Source: Massilia sp. Root335
Lineage (GTDB): Bacteria; Pseudomonadota; Gammaproteobacteria; Burkholderiales; Burkholderiaceae_D
Direction: 5' to 3'
Assembly: GCF_001425685.1 (NCBI RefSeq)
Contig: NZ_LMCY01000008.1
Location: forward strand, 321,161-385,160
DNA length: 64,000 bases
Numbering within the stretch: the stretch's first letter is position 1; every line of letters begins with the position of its first letter. Below the pieces are notes generated by a model, which worked only from the letters and a program-made list of their open reading frames with translations, did not search any database and was not told the origin of the DNA. Of this stretch, positions 31,580 to 40,114 are shown in pieces. The position numbers and the translations under genes were made by a program.

Positions 31580-32392
31580 ATGAATCGAGTATCACTGAAC
31601 GCGGGCGCAAAAATCATCGTCCTGGTGGTCGTCCTGTTCCTGGTGTGGGCGCTGGCGCCGTTCGGGACCGTGCCGGCGGGCTACCGGGGCGTGATGACGA
31701 CGTTCGGCAGCCCGGGCGACCAGGTGCTGAGCGAGGGCATCCACTTCCGCGTGCCGCTGGCGCAAAAGCTCAACCTGGTCAACGTCTCGATCCAGAAGGG
31801 CGAAGGCGACGGCGACGCGGCCTCGCGCGACCTGCAGACGGTGCACACCCGCGTGGCGCTGAACTACCACGTGCGGCCGGATGCCGCCATCACGGTGTTC
31901 CGCGACCTGGGCAACGAGCCGGGCCAGCGCATCATCATCCCGTCCGTGCAGGAGGCGGTGAAGGCCGTCACCGCGCGCTTCACGGCCGAGGAATTGATCG
32001 CCAAGCGGACCGACGTGCGCGACCAGATCGTCACCCAGCTGCGCGAGCGGCTGGCGCGCCACGGCATCATGGTGGACGAGTTCTCGATCGTGAACTTCAA
32101 TTTCTCGCGCTCGTTCAACGAAGCGATCGAAGCCAAGACGACGGCCGAGCAGCTCAAGCTCAAGGCGGAACGCGACCTGCAGCGCATCGAGGTGGAAGCG
32201 AAGCAGCGCGTGGCGCAGGCCAAGGCCGAGGCGGAATCGCTGGCCGTGCAGCGCCAGCAGGTGACGCCGGAACTGATCCGCCTGCGCGAGATGGAAAACC
32301 AGCGCATGGCCATCGAGAAGTGGGACGGCAAGCTGCCGAATGTGGCGGGCGGTGCGATCCCGTTCATCAATGTGACGAACGAGGCGAAGTAA
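31580..32392 (+). CDS. Prohibitin-family SPFH membrane protein
   Basis: The 270-residue protein has one N-terminal membrane helix (about 10-28), an SPFH/Band-7 domain (VPAGYRGVMTTFGSPGDQVL to about 190) and a charged C-terminal coiled coil (AEQLKLKAERDLQRIEVEAK, QRVAQAKAEAESLAVQRQQV). The order and length match bacterial prohibitin homologues, which form ring or cage assemblies on the inner membrane and modulate membrane proteases. No partner protease (FtsH, HflC/K or NfeD) is adjacent. Confidence 0.9.
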   Translation: MNRVSLNAGAKIIVLVVVLFLVWALAPFGTVPAGYRGVMTTFGSPGDQVLSEGIHFRVPLAQKLNLVNVSIQKGEGDGDAASRDLQTVHTRVALNYHVRPDAAITVFRDLGNEPGQRIIIPSVQEAVKAVTARFTAEELIAKRTDVRDQIVTQLRERLARHGIMVDEFSIVNFNFSRSFNEAIEAKTTAEQLKLKAERDLQRIEVEAKQRVAQAKAEAESLAVQRQQVTPELIRLREMENQRMAIEKWDGKLPNVAGGAIPFINVTNEAK

Positions 32393-32425
32393 GCACTGCA
32401 ATTGTAAAACTGTGAAACAAAAATA

Positions 32426-32464
32426 GCGTCGACGTATGGCTGGCAACACGCAGCCATCGTCGCG
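32426..32464 (+). terminator. Possible terminator after the prohibitin-family gene
   Basis: The stem TGGCTG/CAGCCA (32437-32456), flanked by GACG/CGTC pairing, forms a hairpin 40-70 nt after the stop. No clean T-run follows, so the call is weak. Confidence 0.4.
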
Positions 32465-32570
32465 TTATGTCTTGTAATAATCATTGACACATCGGCATGC
32501 ATATTCGACCTGAAGGTCGGTTGTCTGCATACCCGTAACAGATCCTTACCAATCCGGGATTTTTGCTTTC

Positions 32571-32589
32571 TGAACACATTGCTATCGTG
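32571..32589 (+). promoter_or_regulatory. Conserved upstream element of the second barrel-protein gene
   Basis: TGAACAC (32571-32577), then TGCTATCGTG (32580-32589), repeats the element at 27872-27892 with a 2-nt shorter gap. It lies 55 bp before the coding start. Confidence 0.5.
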
Positions 32590-32643
32590 GCGACCGTCGC
32601 GATTCATTCCGAATCGTGCGCCAGACCACAACAGGAGATAGCA

Positions 32644-33222
32644 ATGAAAGCATTCACCTTCGTCCTCGCCGCCGCCGCGCTCGCCGCAGGCACCGCCGCT
32701 CACGCGCAGCAATCGTCGACCCCGTCCGATACGGTGTCTTATCGTCCCTACGTCGGCATCGGCGTGGTGAGCGCCCGCAACGTCACCACCGACAGCCGCC
32801 ACACGGACGCCAAGATTTTCGGCGGCGTCGACTTGTCGAACAACGTCGGTGTCGAGGCGGGTTATGTGAACTTCTCGAGCCAGGATGTTCATTTCTCGGA
32901 GGCGATGACCAACACGCCTGGCGGCACCACATTGGCGACCAAGGGCTACAGCGCGTATATCGCCGCCAAGTACACGGTGCCCATCAACGACCGGTTCTCG
33001 GCCTACGGCAAGCTGGGCGTGGCGCACAACCAACGCAAGCTGAGCGGAAGCTTTGGCCTGTCGGACACGGATACCAACGATAACGTGTATGCCGGTCTCG
33101 GCGTGCAGTACAAGCTGAACGAGCGCATGTCCGTCGTCGGCGAATACGAGAACTACGGCAAGCAGCAAGCCTTCGGCGCGCGTCCCGGCGTGTGGTCGGC
33201 GGGGCTGAAGTTCGGGTTCTGA
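32644..33222 (+). CDS. Outer-membrane beta-barrel protein (paralogue of 27936-28589)
   Basis: The 192-residue precursor has signal peptide MKAFTFVLAAAALAAGTAAHA (cleavage after AHA). Barrel strands follow: FGGVDLSNNVGVEAGYVNFS, GYSAYIAAKYTVPINDRFSA, YGKLGVAHNQRK, AGLGVQYKLNERMSVVGEYE and NYGKQ, ending KFGF. It is close in pattern to the gene 5 kb upstream but lacks the proline-rich insert after the signal peptide. AGGAG before the ATG supports the start. It converges with the TonB receptor gene, with a strong hairpin between. Confidence 0.85.
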   Translation: MKAFTFVLAAAALAAGTAAHAQQSSTPSDTVSYRPYVGIGVVSARNVTTDSRHTDAKIFGGVDLSNNVGVEAGYVNFSSQDVHFSEAMTNTPGGTTLATKGYSAYIAAKYTVPINDRFSAYGKLGVAHNQRKLSGSFGLSDTDTNDNVYAGLGVQYKLNERMSVVGEYENYGKQQAFGARPGVWSAGLKFGF

Positions 33223-33225
33223 ACG

Positions 33226-33251
33226 AAAAAAGGCGGGACCGAAGTCCCGCC
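33226..33251 (-). terminator. Intrinsic terminator of the TonB receptor gene
   Basis: A perfect 8-bp GC stem (GGCGGGAC/GTCCCGCC) with a CGAA tetraloop is followed on the minus strand by six T. It lies 37 bp after the receptor stop. The plus-strand barrel gene also runs into it, but without a T-run on that side. Confidence 0.9.
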
Positions 33252-33287
33252 AAGAGGGTACAGCAGAAGAAGCGGTAAATCAGGCCA

Positions 33288-35768
33288 TCAGAAGCGGTAG
33301 GTGAACGACGCTTCCCACGTGCGGCCGAAGATCGGACGGGCGTTGATCGGGCCGACGCTGCTGCCGACGAGGCGCGAATTGCCTTCGGTCAGGCCGAGCG
33401 CGTTGTTGACGTTGGTGCCGGTGACGCGGAATTCCAGCTTGTCCGACAGCTCGGCCAGGATGCCCAGGTCCAGCGTGTTATACGACGGCAGGTACTGGGT
33501 GTTCTGCTGGTCGGCCCAGCGCGCGCCCACGTGCGCGTAGGTGCCGTACAGGCGCAGCGCGTAATCGCCCAGCGGGATGCGGTAGCTCGGCGAGAAGCGG
33601 TACTGGAACTTCGGCTGGCGCTGCACCTGGTTGCCCGCAATGGTCGGGTTGTCCTTGTACGTCGAATCCTGCCAGTCGCCCGTCAGCTGCAGTTGCAGGC
33701 CCGTGATCGGGCGCACGGCCAGTTCGAATTCCACGCCCTTGCCGTGCGAGCCGCTCACCGAGTACAGCACGCCGGTCGTGGTGATCTGCTGGAACGAGAT
33801 GCCCGTGAAGTCCGTGAAGAAGGCGTTGACGTAGGCGCTGTACAGCGGCGTCGCGGTCTTGTAGCCGATCTCGTACTGCGTGACTTTCGGCGTCGGGACG
33901 CGGTTGCGGTCGTTCACGACGTCCTGGCTGCCGGCATTGCGCAGGTCGTCGAAATAGATGAACGTGTGGCCCTGGTTGGCGCGCACGAACACGCTGGAAT
34001 CCTTCGTCAGCTTGTACAGGCCGCCGGCCGTGAACGAGTTCGCGGAGTCGTCGCGCGACAGGCCCGTGAAGCTGCCGCTCGGCTGCGACGTGCCGTTGTT
34101 GTACACGGTCAGCGGATTGTTGTCCGTGTCGCCCGACGTCAGGTTCGAGATCGAGCCCGAGATGTGCTGCTTCTCGTGGCGCATGCCGGCGTCGACCTTG
34201 ATGCGGTCGTTGATGCGCCATTCGTCGGCCAGGAACACGGCCGTGTTGTTGCCGTCGTACGAGGCGATCGGCGCGTAGAACACGTTGCCGTCGGTGCCGT
34301 TGTGCGACACGACGGTGCCGTTGTTCAGCGCGACGTCGATGAGGCGTGCGTTCGGCGTCGCCGTCATCAGGTGGCTGTTGCCGAGGTACCAGACGTCGTG
34401 CGACGAGTAGTTCGCGACGTAGGCGCCGGCCGTGACGGTGTTGTCGCGGCCGATGTCGCGGCTGACGCGGAATTCGTCCGTGAACGAGCGCAGCTTTTTC
34501 TCGACGGCCCACAGGCCCGCCTGCACGACCTGCTGGTTCGCGGCGACGGTGCCGCCGCCGTTCGTGTACGTGATGGCGCCGCCGGTGGCGGGCGCGCCGG
34601 CCGCGGCCAGCACGGCGGAATTGCCGTTGGCGGAGGCGATGGCCTGGCTCACGTAATCGGCCGCGCTCAGCGGGTTGTTACCCGTGAACATGGCGATGGT
34701 GTCGAGGTCGCCCTTGAAATAATTGAACTTGTTCGACACGTCCCAGCCGTTCAGCTTTTGCTGGAAATCGGCGCCGACCAGGTTCGAGGACAGGCCGCGG
34801 CCATCGCCCAGGTCGTAGTTCAGCGTCTTGCCTGGGCCGGCCTCGACCGTGAAGTTGCGCATCTCGTTGCTCATCAGGGTGCCGCGCAGCGGATCGAAGC
34901 CCGGGAACGACGAGATCGTGTGGCCGTTGTTCGACGAGATCAGCGGCACGCCCGTGTAGAACGCGTTCTTGTCGGACGTGGAGCGGGCATAGACCGTCAG
35001 CTCGCCCTGGTCCAGCTTGCGGGTGAGCGAGGCGGACAGCTGGCCGCCGTCGTCGGCCGGGAAGCCCGAGTCGCGCACGCCGTTCGTCGTGCGGTAGAAG
35101 CCGCCGATCATGCCGTACCAGCCTTCGGCGATCTTGCCGCTGTAGACGCCGTCGAAGCGGCGCAGGCTGCCGGTGCCGGTCGTGAAGCGCAGGCTGCCTT
35201 CCGGATCGTCGCCACCTTTCTTCATGATGAAGTTCATCGTCGCGCCCGGCTGGCCGCTCGAATAGATCGTGCTCGGACCGCCGCGCAGCACTTCGACGCG
35301 CTCGATCGTGTCATCCAGGCGGAAGGCGGACGAGCCTTCGAAGAACGACAGCACGGGCACCGGGAAGATCGGGTTGCCGTTCATCTGCACGGAAACGAAC
35401 GGCGAGTCGCTGCCCGACGGGAAGCCGCGCACTTCGATGTTGGCACCGGACTGGCCACCCGTCGCTTCGGCATACACGCCCGGCACGATCTTGAGGACGT
35501 CGGCCGTGCTGGACGGCGCGGCCTGCTTCAGCTGTTCCTCGGTCGCGGTGGTGATCGAGAAGCTCGTGTCGATCTTGCGCGTGCCCGAGGCCGATGCCGT
35601 ACCGGTCACGACGACTTGCTGGATTTCTTGCTGGACGTTGTCCTTCTGGGGCTGGGGAGAAGCCTGCTGGGCGCTCGCCTGGGACTGGGTGACGAGTGCG
35701 AGGACGGCGAGGGCAACTGCCGACAGTTGCGGGAACTGCATGGTGTTTTTCAGCATGGGGCTGTTCAT
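33288..35768 (-). CDS. TonB-dependent receptor, likely for an alpha-glucosidic disaccharide
   Basis: The 826-residue outer-membrane transporter has a signal peptide ending ASA-Q, a short linker, the TonB box-like QQVVVTGTA and a plug domain (TATEEQLKQAAPSSTADVLK, VEVLRGGPSTIYSSGQPGAT). The 22-strand barrel ends WEASFTYRF with a terminal Phe. Divergence from a lacI-type gene that starts a GH65-pgmB-MFS unit suggests that it imports the substrate of the GH65 phosphorylase; this is inference from context. Its promoter is overlapped by a palindromic operator. The start at 35768 puts the signal peptide at the N-terminus. Confidence 0.9.
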   Translation of the reverse strand: MNSPMLKNTMQFPQLSAVALAVLALVTQSQASAQQASPQPQKDNVQQEIQQVVVTGTASASGTRKIDTSFSITTATEEQLKQAAPSSTADVLKIVPGVYAEATGGQSGANIEVRGFPSGSDSPFVSVQMNGNPIFPVPVLSFFEGSSAFRLDDTIERVEVLRGGPSTIYSSGQPGATMNFIMKKGGDDPEGSLRFTTGTGSLRRFDGVYSGKIAEGWYGMIGGFYRTTNGVRDSGFPADDGGQLSASLTRKLDQGELTVYARSTSDKNAFYTGVPLISSNNGHTISSFPGFDPLRGTLMSNEMRNFTVEAGPGKTLNYDLGDGRGLSSNLVGADFQQKLNGWDVSNKFNYFKGDLDTIAMFTGNNPLSAADYVSQAIASANGNSAVLAAAGAPATGGAITYTNGGGTVAANQQVVQAGLWAVEKKLRSFTDEFRVSRDIGRDNTVTAGAYVANYSSHDVWYLGNSHLMTATPNARLIDVALNNGTVVSHNGTDGNVFYAPIASYDGNNTAVFLADEWRINDRIKVDAGMRHEKQHISGSISNLTSGDTDNNPLTVYNNGTSQPSGSFTGLSRDDSANSFTAGGLYKLTKDSSVFVRANQGHTFIYFDDLRNAGSQDVVNDRNRVPTPKVTQYEIGYKTATPLYSAYVNAFFTDFTGISFQQITTTGVLYSVSGSHGKGVEFELAVRPITGLQLQLTGDWQDSTYKDNPTIAGNQVQRQPKFQYRFSPSYRIPLGDYALRLYGTYAHVGARWADQQNTQYLPSYNTLDLGILAELSDKLEFRVTGTNVNNALGLTEGNSRLVGSSVGPINARPIFGRTWEASFTYRF

Positions 35769-35858
35769 ATTATGCTCTCTTGTGATTGGGAACCGGCTGC
35801 GGGGCGTCTCCTCCCCGGATTTCCCGTCGATTGATGGTCCGACAAGGAAAGTGCGGTC

Positions 35859-35887
35859 ATTGAAACATCGGATGACATCGATGTCAA
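35859..35887 (-). promoter_or_regulatory. Sigma-70 promoter of the TonB receptor gene
   Basis: On the minus strand a perfect -35 TTGACA (35882-35887) and TTCAAT (35859-35864) are 17 bp apart. The -35 box is embedded in the LacI-type palindrome at 35873-35886, so a bound repressor would block polymerase. Confidence 0.75.
35873..35886. promoter_or_regulatory. LacI-type operator O1
   Basis: TGACATCGATGTCA is a perfect 14-bp palindrome with the central CG usual for LacI/GalR-family operators. It overlaps the -35 box of the receptor promoter and lies 112 bp upstream of the lacI-type gene. Confidence 0.8.
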
Positions 35888-35893
35888 TCAAAA

Positions 35894-35907
35894 TGCTATC
35901 GATGTCA
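35894..35907. promoter_or_regulatory. LacI-type operator O2
   Basis: TGCTATCGATGTCA is an imperfect copy of O1. Its centre is 21 bp from that of O1, two helical turns away, so two dimers could bind on the same face of the DNA. Confidence 0.7.
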
Positions 35908-35997
35908 TTTTTTGTCGACAACGCAAAAAAATCTGTCATAATCCGTTCCGCTCAAGTAATCTGATACCGCTACCTCAGCCTTACCCTCACGAACACC

Positions 35998-37005
35998 ATG
36001 GCGCAAGCGAAAAAAAATCCAGTCGGCGACTCCGCAGTGACGATGGAAGACCTGGCGAAGATCGCCGGCGTCTCCACGATCACGGTGTCGCGCGCGCTGC
36101 GCGACAGTCCGCTCGTGACGGAAAACACGCGCGAAAAGATCCGCAAGATCGCGGCCGAGCAGGGCTACCGCTTCAACATCAGCGCGCGCAACCTGCGCAT
36201 GCGCCGCTCGTATTCCGTCGCCGTCGTCGTCGAGATGACGCCCGTGAAAGGGCGGCCGATGTCGGACCCGTATCCGCTCGAACTCCTGGGCGGCATCACG
36301 CAGGAATTGACGACGGCCGGCTACAGCGTGGTGCTCACGTCCAAGCAGCTGCTCGACACGGCGCCGGTGCAGGGCGCCGACGGCCTGATCCTGCTGGGCC
36401 AGGGCTCGCACGGCGAGGCCGTCAAGGCGCTGCAACAGACCACGTTGCCGCTCGTCGTGTGGGGCGCGCCGGAAGACGGCGCCACGTACACGGTGGTCGG
36501 TTCCGACAACCGCAAGGGCGGCGCCAGCGTCGCCGAGCGCTTCCTGGAGCAGGGCCGGCGCAAGCTGATCTTCGTCGGCGACGTCGACCACGCCGAGGTG
36601 CAGGAACGCTGCGCCGGCTTCATCGACGCGCTGTCGAACCGCGCCACCGTGCACATCCTGCGCCCGAAGGCGTTCACGTTCGAGGCGGGTTTCGACTGCG
36701 TGACGTCGCTGCTGAAAAAGAAGAGCGGCCACAGCATCGACGGCCTGTTCGCCGCCAGCGACCTGCTGGCGATGGGCGCCATCCGCGCGCTGACGGAAGC
36801 GGGCCTGCGCGTGCCCGACGATATTTCCGTGATCGGCTACGACGACACGCCGGGCGCCGCCAGCTTCGTGCCACCGCTCACGAGCGTCCACCAATACCTG
36901 CGCGACGGCGGCGTGCTGCTCGCGAAAAAAATGCTGGCCATGATCGAAGGCGAGCGCGTGCAGTCCGAAACGCTGCCGACCACGCTGATCGTACGCCACA
37001 CCTGA
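35998..37005 (+). CDS. LacI-family transcriptional regulator of the GH65 locus
   Basis: The 335-residue repressor has a HTH and hinge (VTMEDLAKIAGVSTITVSRA, ENTREKIRKIAAEQGYRFNI) and a periplasmic-binding-like sugar domain (about 65-335, with GSDNRKGGASVAERFLEQGR, GLFAASDLLAMGAIRALTEA and VIGYDDTPGAASFVPPLTSV). A -10 CATAAT lies at 35937-35942. It is divergent from the TonB receptor and heads the GH65-pgmB-MFS genes. Operators of the family type lie in its own upstream region and at the start of the next gene, so it probably represses both directions until the sugar binds. The inducer is unknown. Confidence 0.92.
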   Translation: MAQAKKNPVGDSAVTMEDLAKIAGVSTITVSRALRDSPLVTENTREKIRKIAAEQGYRFNISARNLRMRRSYSVAVVVEMTPVKGRPMSDPYPLELLGGITQELTTAGYSVVLTSKQLLDTAPVQGADGLILLGQGSHGEAVKALQQTTLPLVVWGAPEDGATYTVVGSDNRKGGASVAERFLEQGRRKLIFVGDVDHAEVQERCAGFIDALSNRATVHILRPKAFTFEAGFDCVTSLLKKKSGHSIDGLFAASDLLAMGAIRALTEAGLRVPDDISVIGYDDTPGAASFVPPLTSVHQYLRDGGVLLAKKMLAMIEGERVQSETLPTTLIVRHT

Positions 37006-37069
37006 TCTCCCCCGCACACCGACAAGCTTGAAGAACGCGCCCCGCGCACGAGACGAGGAAACTGAAGTG

Positions 37070-39412
37070 ATGAATGACATCGATAACACGAATGACATCG
37101 ATAACAATGGCGCCATCGCGGCCGAGCCCTGGCGCATCCGCGAGGCGGCGTTCGATCCGGCGCGCGCGTTCCTGCACGAGACCCTGTTCACGCTGGGGAA
37201 CGGCTACATCGGCATGCGCGGCACGCCCGACGAAGGCACGCGCGAGGGCGGGGGCCAGACGCTGGAAGGCACGTACCTGAACGGCTTTTACGACACGGAA
37301 GCCATCCGCTATCCCGAAAACGCGTATGGCCTGGCCCGCGTGAACGAATTCATGCTCAACGTGCCGAACGCCAAGCGCGTCGCGGCCGTCGTCGACGGCG
37401 AACGCTTTTCGCTCGATGGCGGGCGCGTGCTCGCGTGGGAGCGCACGCTGGACCTCAAAACCGGCCTGCTGGTGCGCACGGTCGAGTGGGAGACGGCGAC
37501 CGGCAAGCGCCTGCGCATCGCCAGCCGCCGGCTCGTGTGCTGCGCGCGCAAGCACGTCGCGGCCATCGAGTATGCCGTCACGCCGCTGAATTTTTCGGGC
37601 CCCGTGCGCATCGATGCCGACATCGATGCCGCCGTGACGAACCTGCAGGCGGGCGACGATCCGCGCGTCGGGTCCGCGCTGACGGGACCGTCGCTGATCG
37701 AGACGCGACGCGACGTCGGCGCGCACGACGTGCTGCTGCTGCAGCGCACGCGCCACAGCGGTTTTGCGCTGGCCACCGCGACGGCATCCGTGCCGTCGGG
37801 CGCGGCGGCGCGCGTCGCGCCGGCCGGACTGGGCCACGTATTCGAGGCCGACGTCGCGCAGGGCGCCACGTTCACACTGCACAAATACGTCGCCTACGCC
37901 AGCTCGCGCGACATGGCGATCGATGCCGTCGGCCCGCACGCGCGCGCCGAACTGGCGCAGGCCCGCGCCGCCGGGTTCGAGGCCCTGGCGCGCGAGCAGG
38001 CCGGCTACCTGGCCCGCTTCTGGACTGACGCCGACGTGTCCATCGCCGGCGACGACGCCCTGCAGCAGGGCGTGCGCTTCAACCAGTTCCACCTGCTGCA
38101 GTCCGTGGGCCGCGACGGCAAGACGAACATCGCGGCCAAGGGCGTGACGGGCGAGGGCTATGAAGGCCACTATTTCTGGGACACGGAAATCTATGTGTTC
38201 CCGTTCTTCCTGTTCTCCCGCCCCGAGATCGCGCGCGCACTGCTGCAGTACCGCTACAACGGCCTGCCCAAGGCGCGCGAACGGGCGCGCCAGATGGCGC
38301 ACGCCAAGGGCGCGCTGTACCCATGGCGCACGATCGCGGGCGAGGAGTGTTCCGCCTATTTCCCGGCCGGCACCGCGCAATACCACATCAACGCGGACGT
38401 CGCGTACTCGATCCGCCTGTACCTGCTGGCGACCGGCGACTTCGACTTCATGGCGGCGCAGGGCGCCGAGATCGTGCTGGAGACGGCACGCATCTGGACC
38501 GGCATCGGCGGCTACGACCGCAAGGGCCGCTTCTGCATCAACGAGGTGACGGGGCCGGACGAGTACACGGCCCTCGTCAACAACAACTACTACACGAACG
38601 CGATGGCGCGCATGCACATGACGTTCGCGGCGGACGTCGCCGAGCGCCTGCGCGCCGAGCGGCCCGACGACTACGCGCGCGTCGCGCATGCCATCGGCTT
38701 GTCCGACGACGAGATCCGGGCCTGGCGCGCGGCCAGCGCGGCGATGTTCCTGCCGTACGACGACGACCTCGGCATCCACGAACAGGACGACAGCTTCCTG
38801 TCCAAGAAGCCGTGGGATTTCGCGAACACGCCGCAGGAAAATTATCCGCTGCTGCTCAACTACCACCCGCTCGTCATCTATCGCCACCAGGTGTGCAAGC
38901 AGGCGGACGTCGTGCTGGCGCTGCTGCTGTTGTCGAACCAGTTTTCGGAGGGCGACAAGCGCCGCGACTTCGATTTCTACGAAGGCGTGACGACGCACGA
39001 TTCCTCGCTGTCGTCCTGCATCTTCAGCATCGTCGCCAGCGAGATCGGCTATCGCGACAAGGCCTACGCCTACTTCATGGAGACGGCCCGCCTCGACCTC
39101 GACAACACCCACGCCAACACGCAGTACGGCGTGCACACGGCCGCGATGGCCGGCACCTGGCTGGGCGTCGCCTACGGCTTTGCCGGCATGCGCCTCGACG
39201 ACGCCGGCCTGCGCTTCGCGCCGACCCTGCCGGACCAATGGACCGGCTACCGCTTCAACGTGCAGGTGCGCGGCGCGCTGCTGGAAGTGGCGGTCGACGG
39301 CGCCGGCACCGGCTACCGCCTGCTGCGCGGCGAACGCCTGGCGTTCGCCCACGGCGGCACCCCGATCGCACTCGACGCGCAGCGCGCGCACATCCGCATG
39401 GAGAACAAATAA
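37070..39412 (+). CDS. Glycoside hydrolase family 65 disaccharide phosphorylase
   Basis: The 780-residue cytoplasmic enzyme converts an alpha-glucosidic disaccharide plus phosphate to beta-glucose 1-phosphate plus the second sugar. It has an N-terminal beta-sandwich, then an (alpha/alpha)6 barrel with the general acid Glu492 in NEVTGPDEYTALVNNNYYTN and the phosphate-loop motif VTTHDSSLSSCIFSIVASE, which marks phosphorylases rather than hydrolases. The candidate substrates are maltose, trehalose, kojibiose or nigerose; specificity is not readable. The stop overlaps the pgmB start (TAATG). The first 13 residues (MNDIDNTNDIDNN) are an odd extension encoded by a tandem operator-like repeat. Confidence 0.9.
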   Translation: MNDIDNTNDIDNNGAIAAEPWRIREAAFDPARAFLHETLFTLGNGYIGMRGTPDEGTREGGGQTLEGTYLNGFYDTEAIRYPENAYGLARVNEFMLNVPNAKRVAAVVDGERFSLDGGRVLAWERTLDLKTGLLVRTVEWETATGKRLRIASRRLVCCARKHVAAIEYAVTPLNFSGPVRIDADIDAAVTNLQAGDDPRVGSALTGPSLIETRRDVGAHDVLLLQRTRHSGFALATATASVPSGAAARVAPAGLGHVFEADVAQGATFTLHKYVAYASSRDMAIDAVGPHARAELAQARAAGFEALAREQAGYLARFWTDADVSIAGDDALQQGVRFNQFHLLQSVGRDGKTNIAAKGVTGEGYEGHYFWDTEIYVFPFFLFSRPEIARALLQYRYNGLPKARERARQMAHAKGALYPWRTIAGEECSAYFPAGTAQYHINADVAYSIRLYLLATGDFDFMAAQGAEIVLETARIWTGIGGYDRKGRFCINEVTGPDEYTALVNNNYYTNAMARMHMTFAADVAERLRAERPDDYARVAHAIGLSDDEIRAWRAASAAMFLPYDDDLGIHEQDDSFLSKKPWDFANTPQENYPLLLNYHPLVIYRHQVCKQADVVLALLLLSNQFSEGDKRRDFDFYEGVTTHDSSLSSCIFSIVASEIGYRDKAYAYFMETARLDLDNTHANTQYGVHTAAMAGTWLGVAYGFAGMRLDDAGLRFAPTLPDQWTGYRFNVQVRGALLEVAVDGAGTGYRLLRGERLAFAHGGTPIALDAQRAHIRMENK
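37075..37106. promoter_or_regulatory. Tandem intragenic LacI-type operator sites in the GH65 gene
   Basis: TGACATCGATAACA occurs twice, at 37075-37088 and 37093-37106, as an 18-bp direct repeat starting two codons after the ATG. The reverse complement (TGTTATCGATGTCA) differs from operator O2 at one base. The repeat also explains the duplicated NDIDN peptide at the protein N-terminus. Confidence 0.7.
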
Positions 39413-40068
39413 TGAGCACCCGCCCGGTTTCCAGATTCAAGGCCGTGATCTTCGACCTCGACGGCGTCATCACCGACACCGCGCACTACCACTACCTCGC
39501 GTGGAAGCGCCTGGCGGACAGCGTCGGCGCGCCGTTCGACGAAGCGTTCAACGAGCAGCTGAAAGGCGTCGACCGCATGGGCTCCCTGGCCCTGATCCTC
39601 GCGCGCGCGCCGCGCGCCTACACGCCCGAGGAACAGCGTGCGCTGGCCGATGCCAAGAACGGCCATTACCAGGAACTGATCGCGACGATGACGCCGGGCG
39701 ACCTGCTGCCGGGCGCCTTGCGCGCGCTGGAAGACGTGCGCGCGGCGGGCCTGAAGATCGGTCTCGCATCGGTCAGCCGCAACGCGTTCACGGTGCTGGA
39801 CCGCCTGGGCATCCGCGACCGTTTCGACGACGTCGTCGATGCCGCGACCGTCGTCAACGGCAAGCCCGATCCAGAGATCTTCCTCACCGCGGCCGCGCAC
39901 CTGGGCGTGCCGCCCGCGGACTGCCTCGGCGTGGAAGACGCGGCCGCCGGCGTCGCGTCGATCAAGGATGCGGGCATGGTCGCGGTGGGCGTGGGCCGTC
40001 CGGACGTGCTGTACCGGGCCGACCGCGTGATACCGTCAATGGAAGCGTTCCGGCTCGAAGACTACTGA
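39412..40068 (+). CDS. pgmB: Beta-phosphoglucomutase
   Basis: The 218-residue HAD-superfamily enzyme has motif I FDLDGVITDTAHYHYLAWKR (nucleophile Asp15, acid/base Asp17), a helical cap, the hinge and substrate loop LKGVDRMGSL, motif II (GLASVSRN) and motif IV (GVEDAAAGV). This is the standard pattern of beta-phosphoglucomutase, which isomerises beta-glucose 1-phosphate to glucose 6-phosphate via beta-glucose 1,6-bisphosphate. It directly consumes the product of the GH65 gene upstream, whose stop overlaps its ATG (TAATG). Confidence 0.95.
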   Translation: MSTRPVSRFKAVIFDLDGVITDTAHYHYLAWKRLADSVGAPFDEAFNEQLKGVDRMGSLALILARAPRAYTPEEQRALADAKNGHYQELIATMTPGDLLPGALRALEDVRAAGLKIGLASVSRNAFTVLDRLGIRDRFDDVVDAATVVNGKPDPEIFLTAAAHLGVPPADCLGVEDAAAGVASIKDAGMVAVGVGRPDVLYRADRVIPSMEAFRLEDY

Positions 40069-40114
40069 CGCGCATCGCAATAACGATAATGACAAAAACC
40101 AAGCGGAGACAAAC

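Noticed and set aside
31359..31583. 74-codon frame in the prohibitin leader
   Set aside because: It runs through the hairpin, has no ribosome site and no recognisable composition, and overlaps the real gene start.
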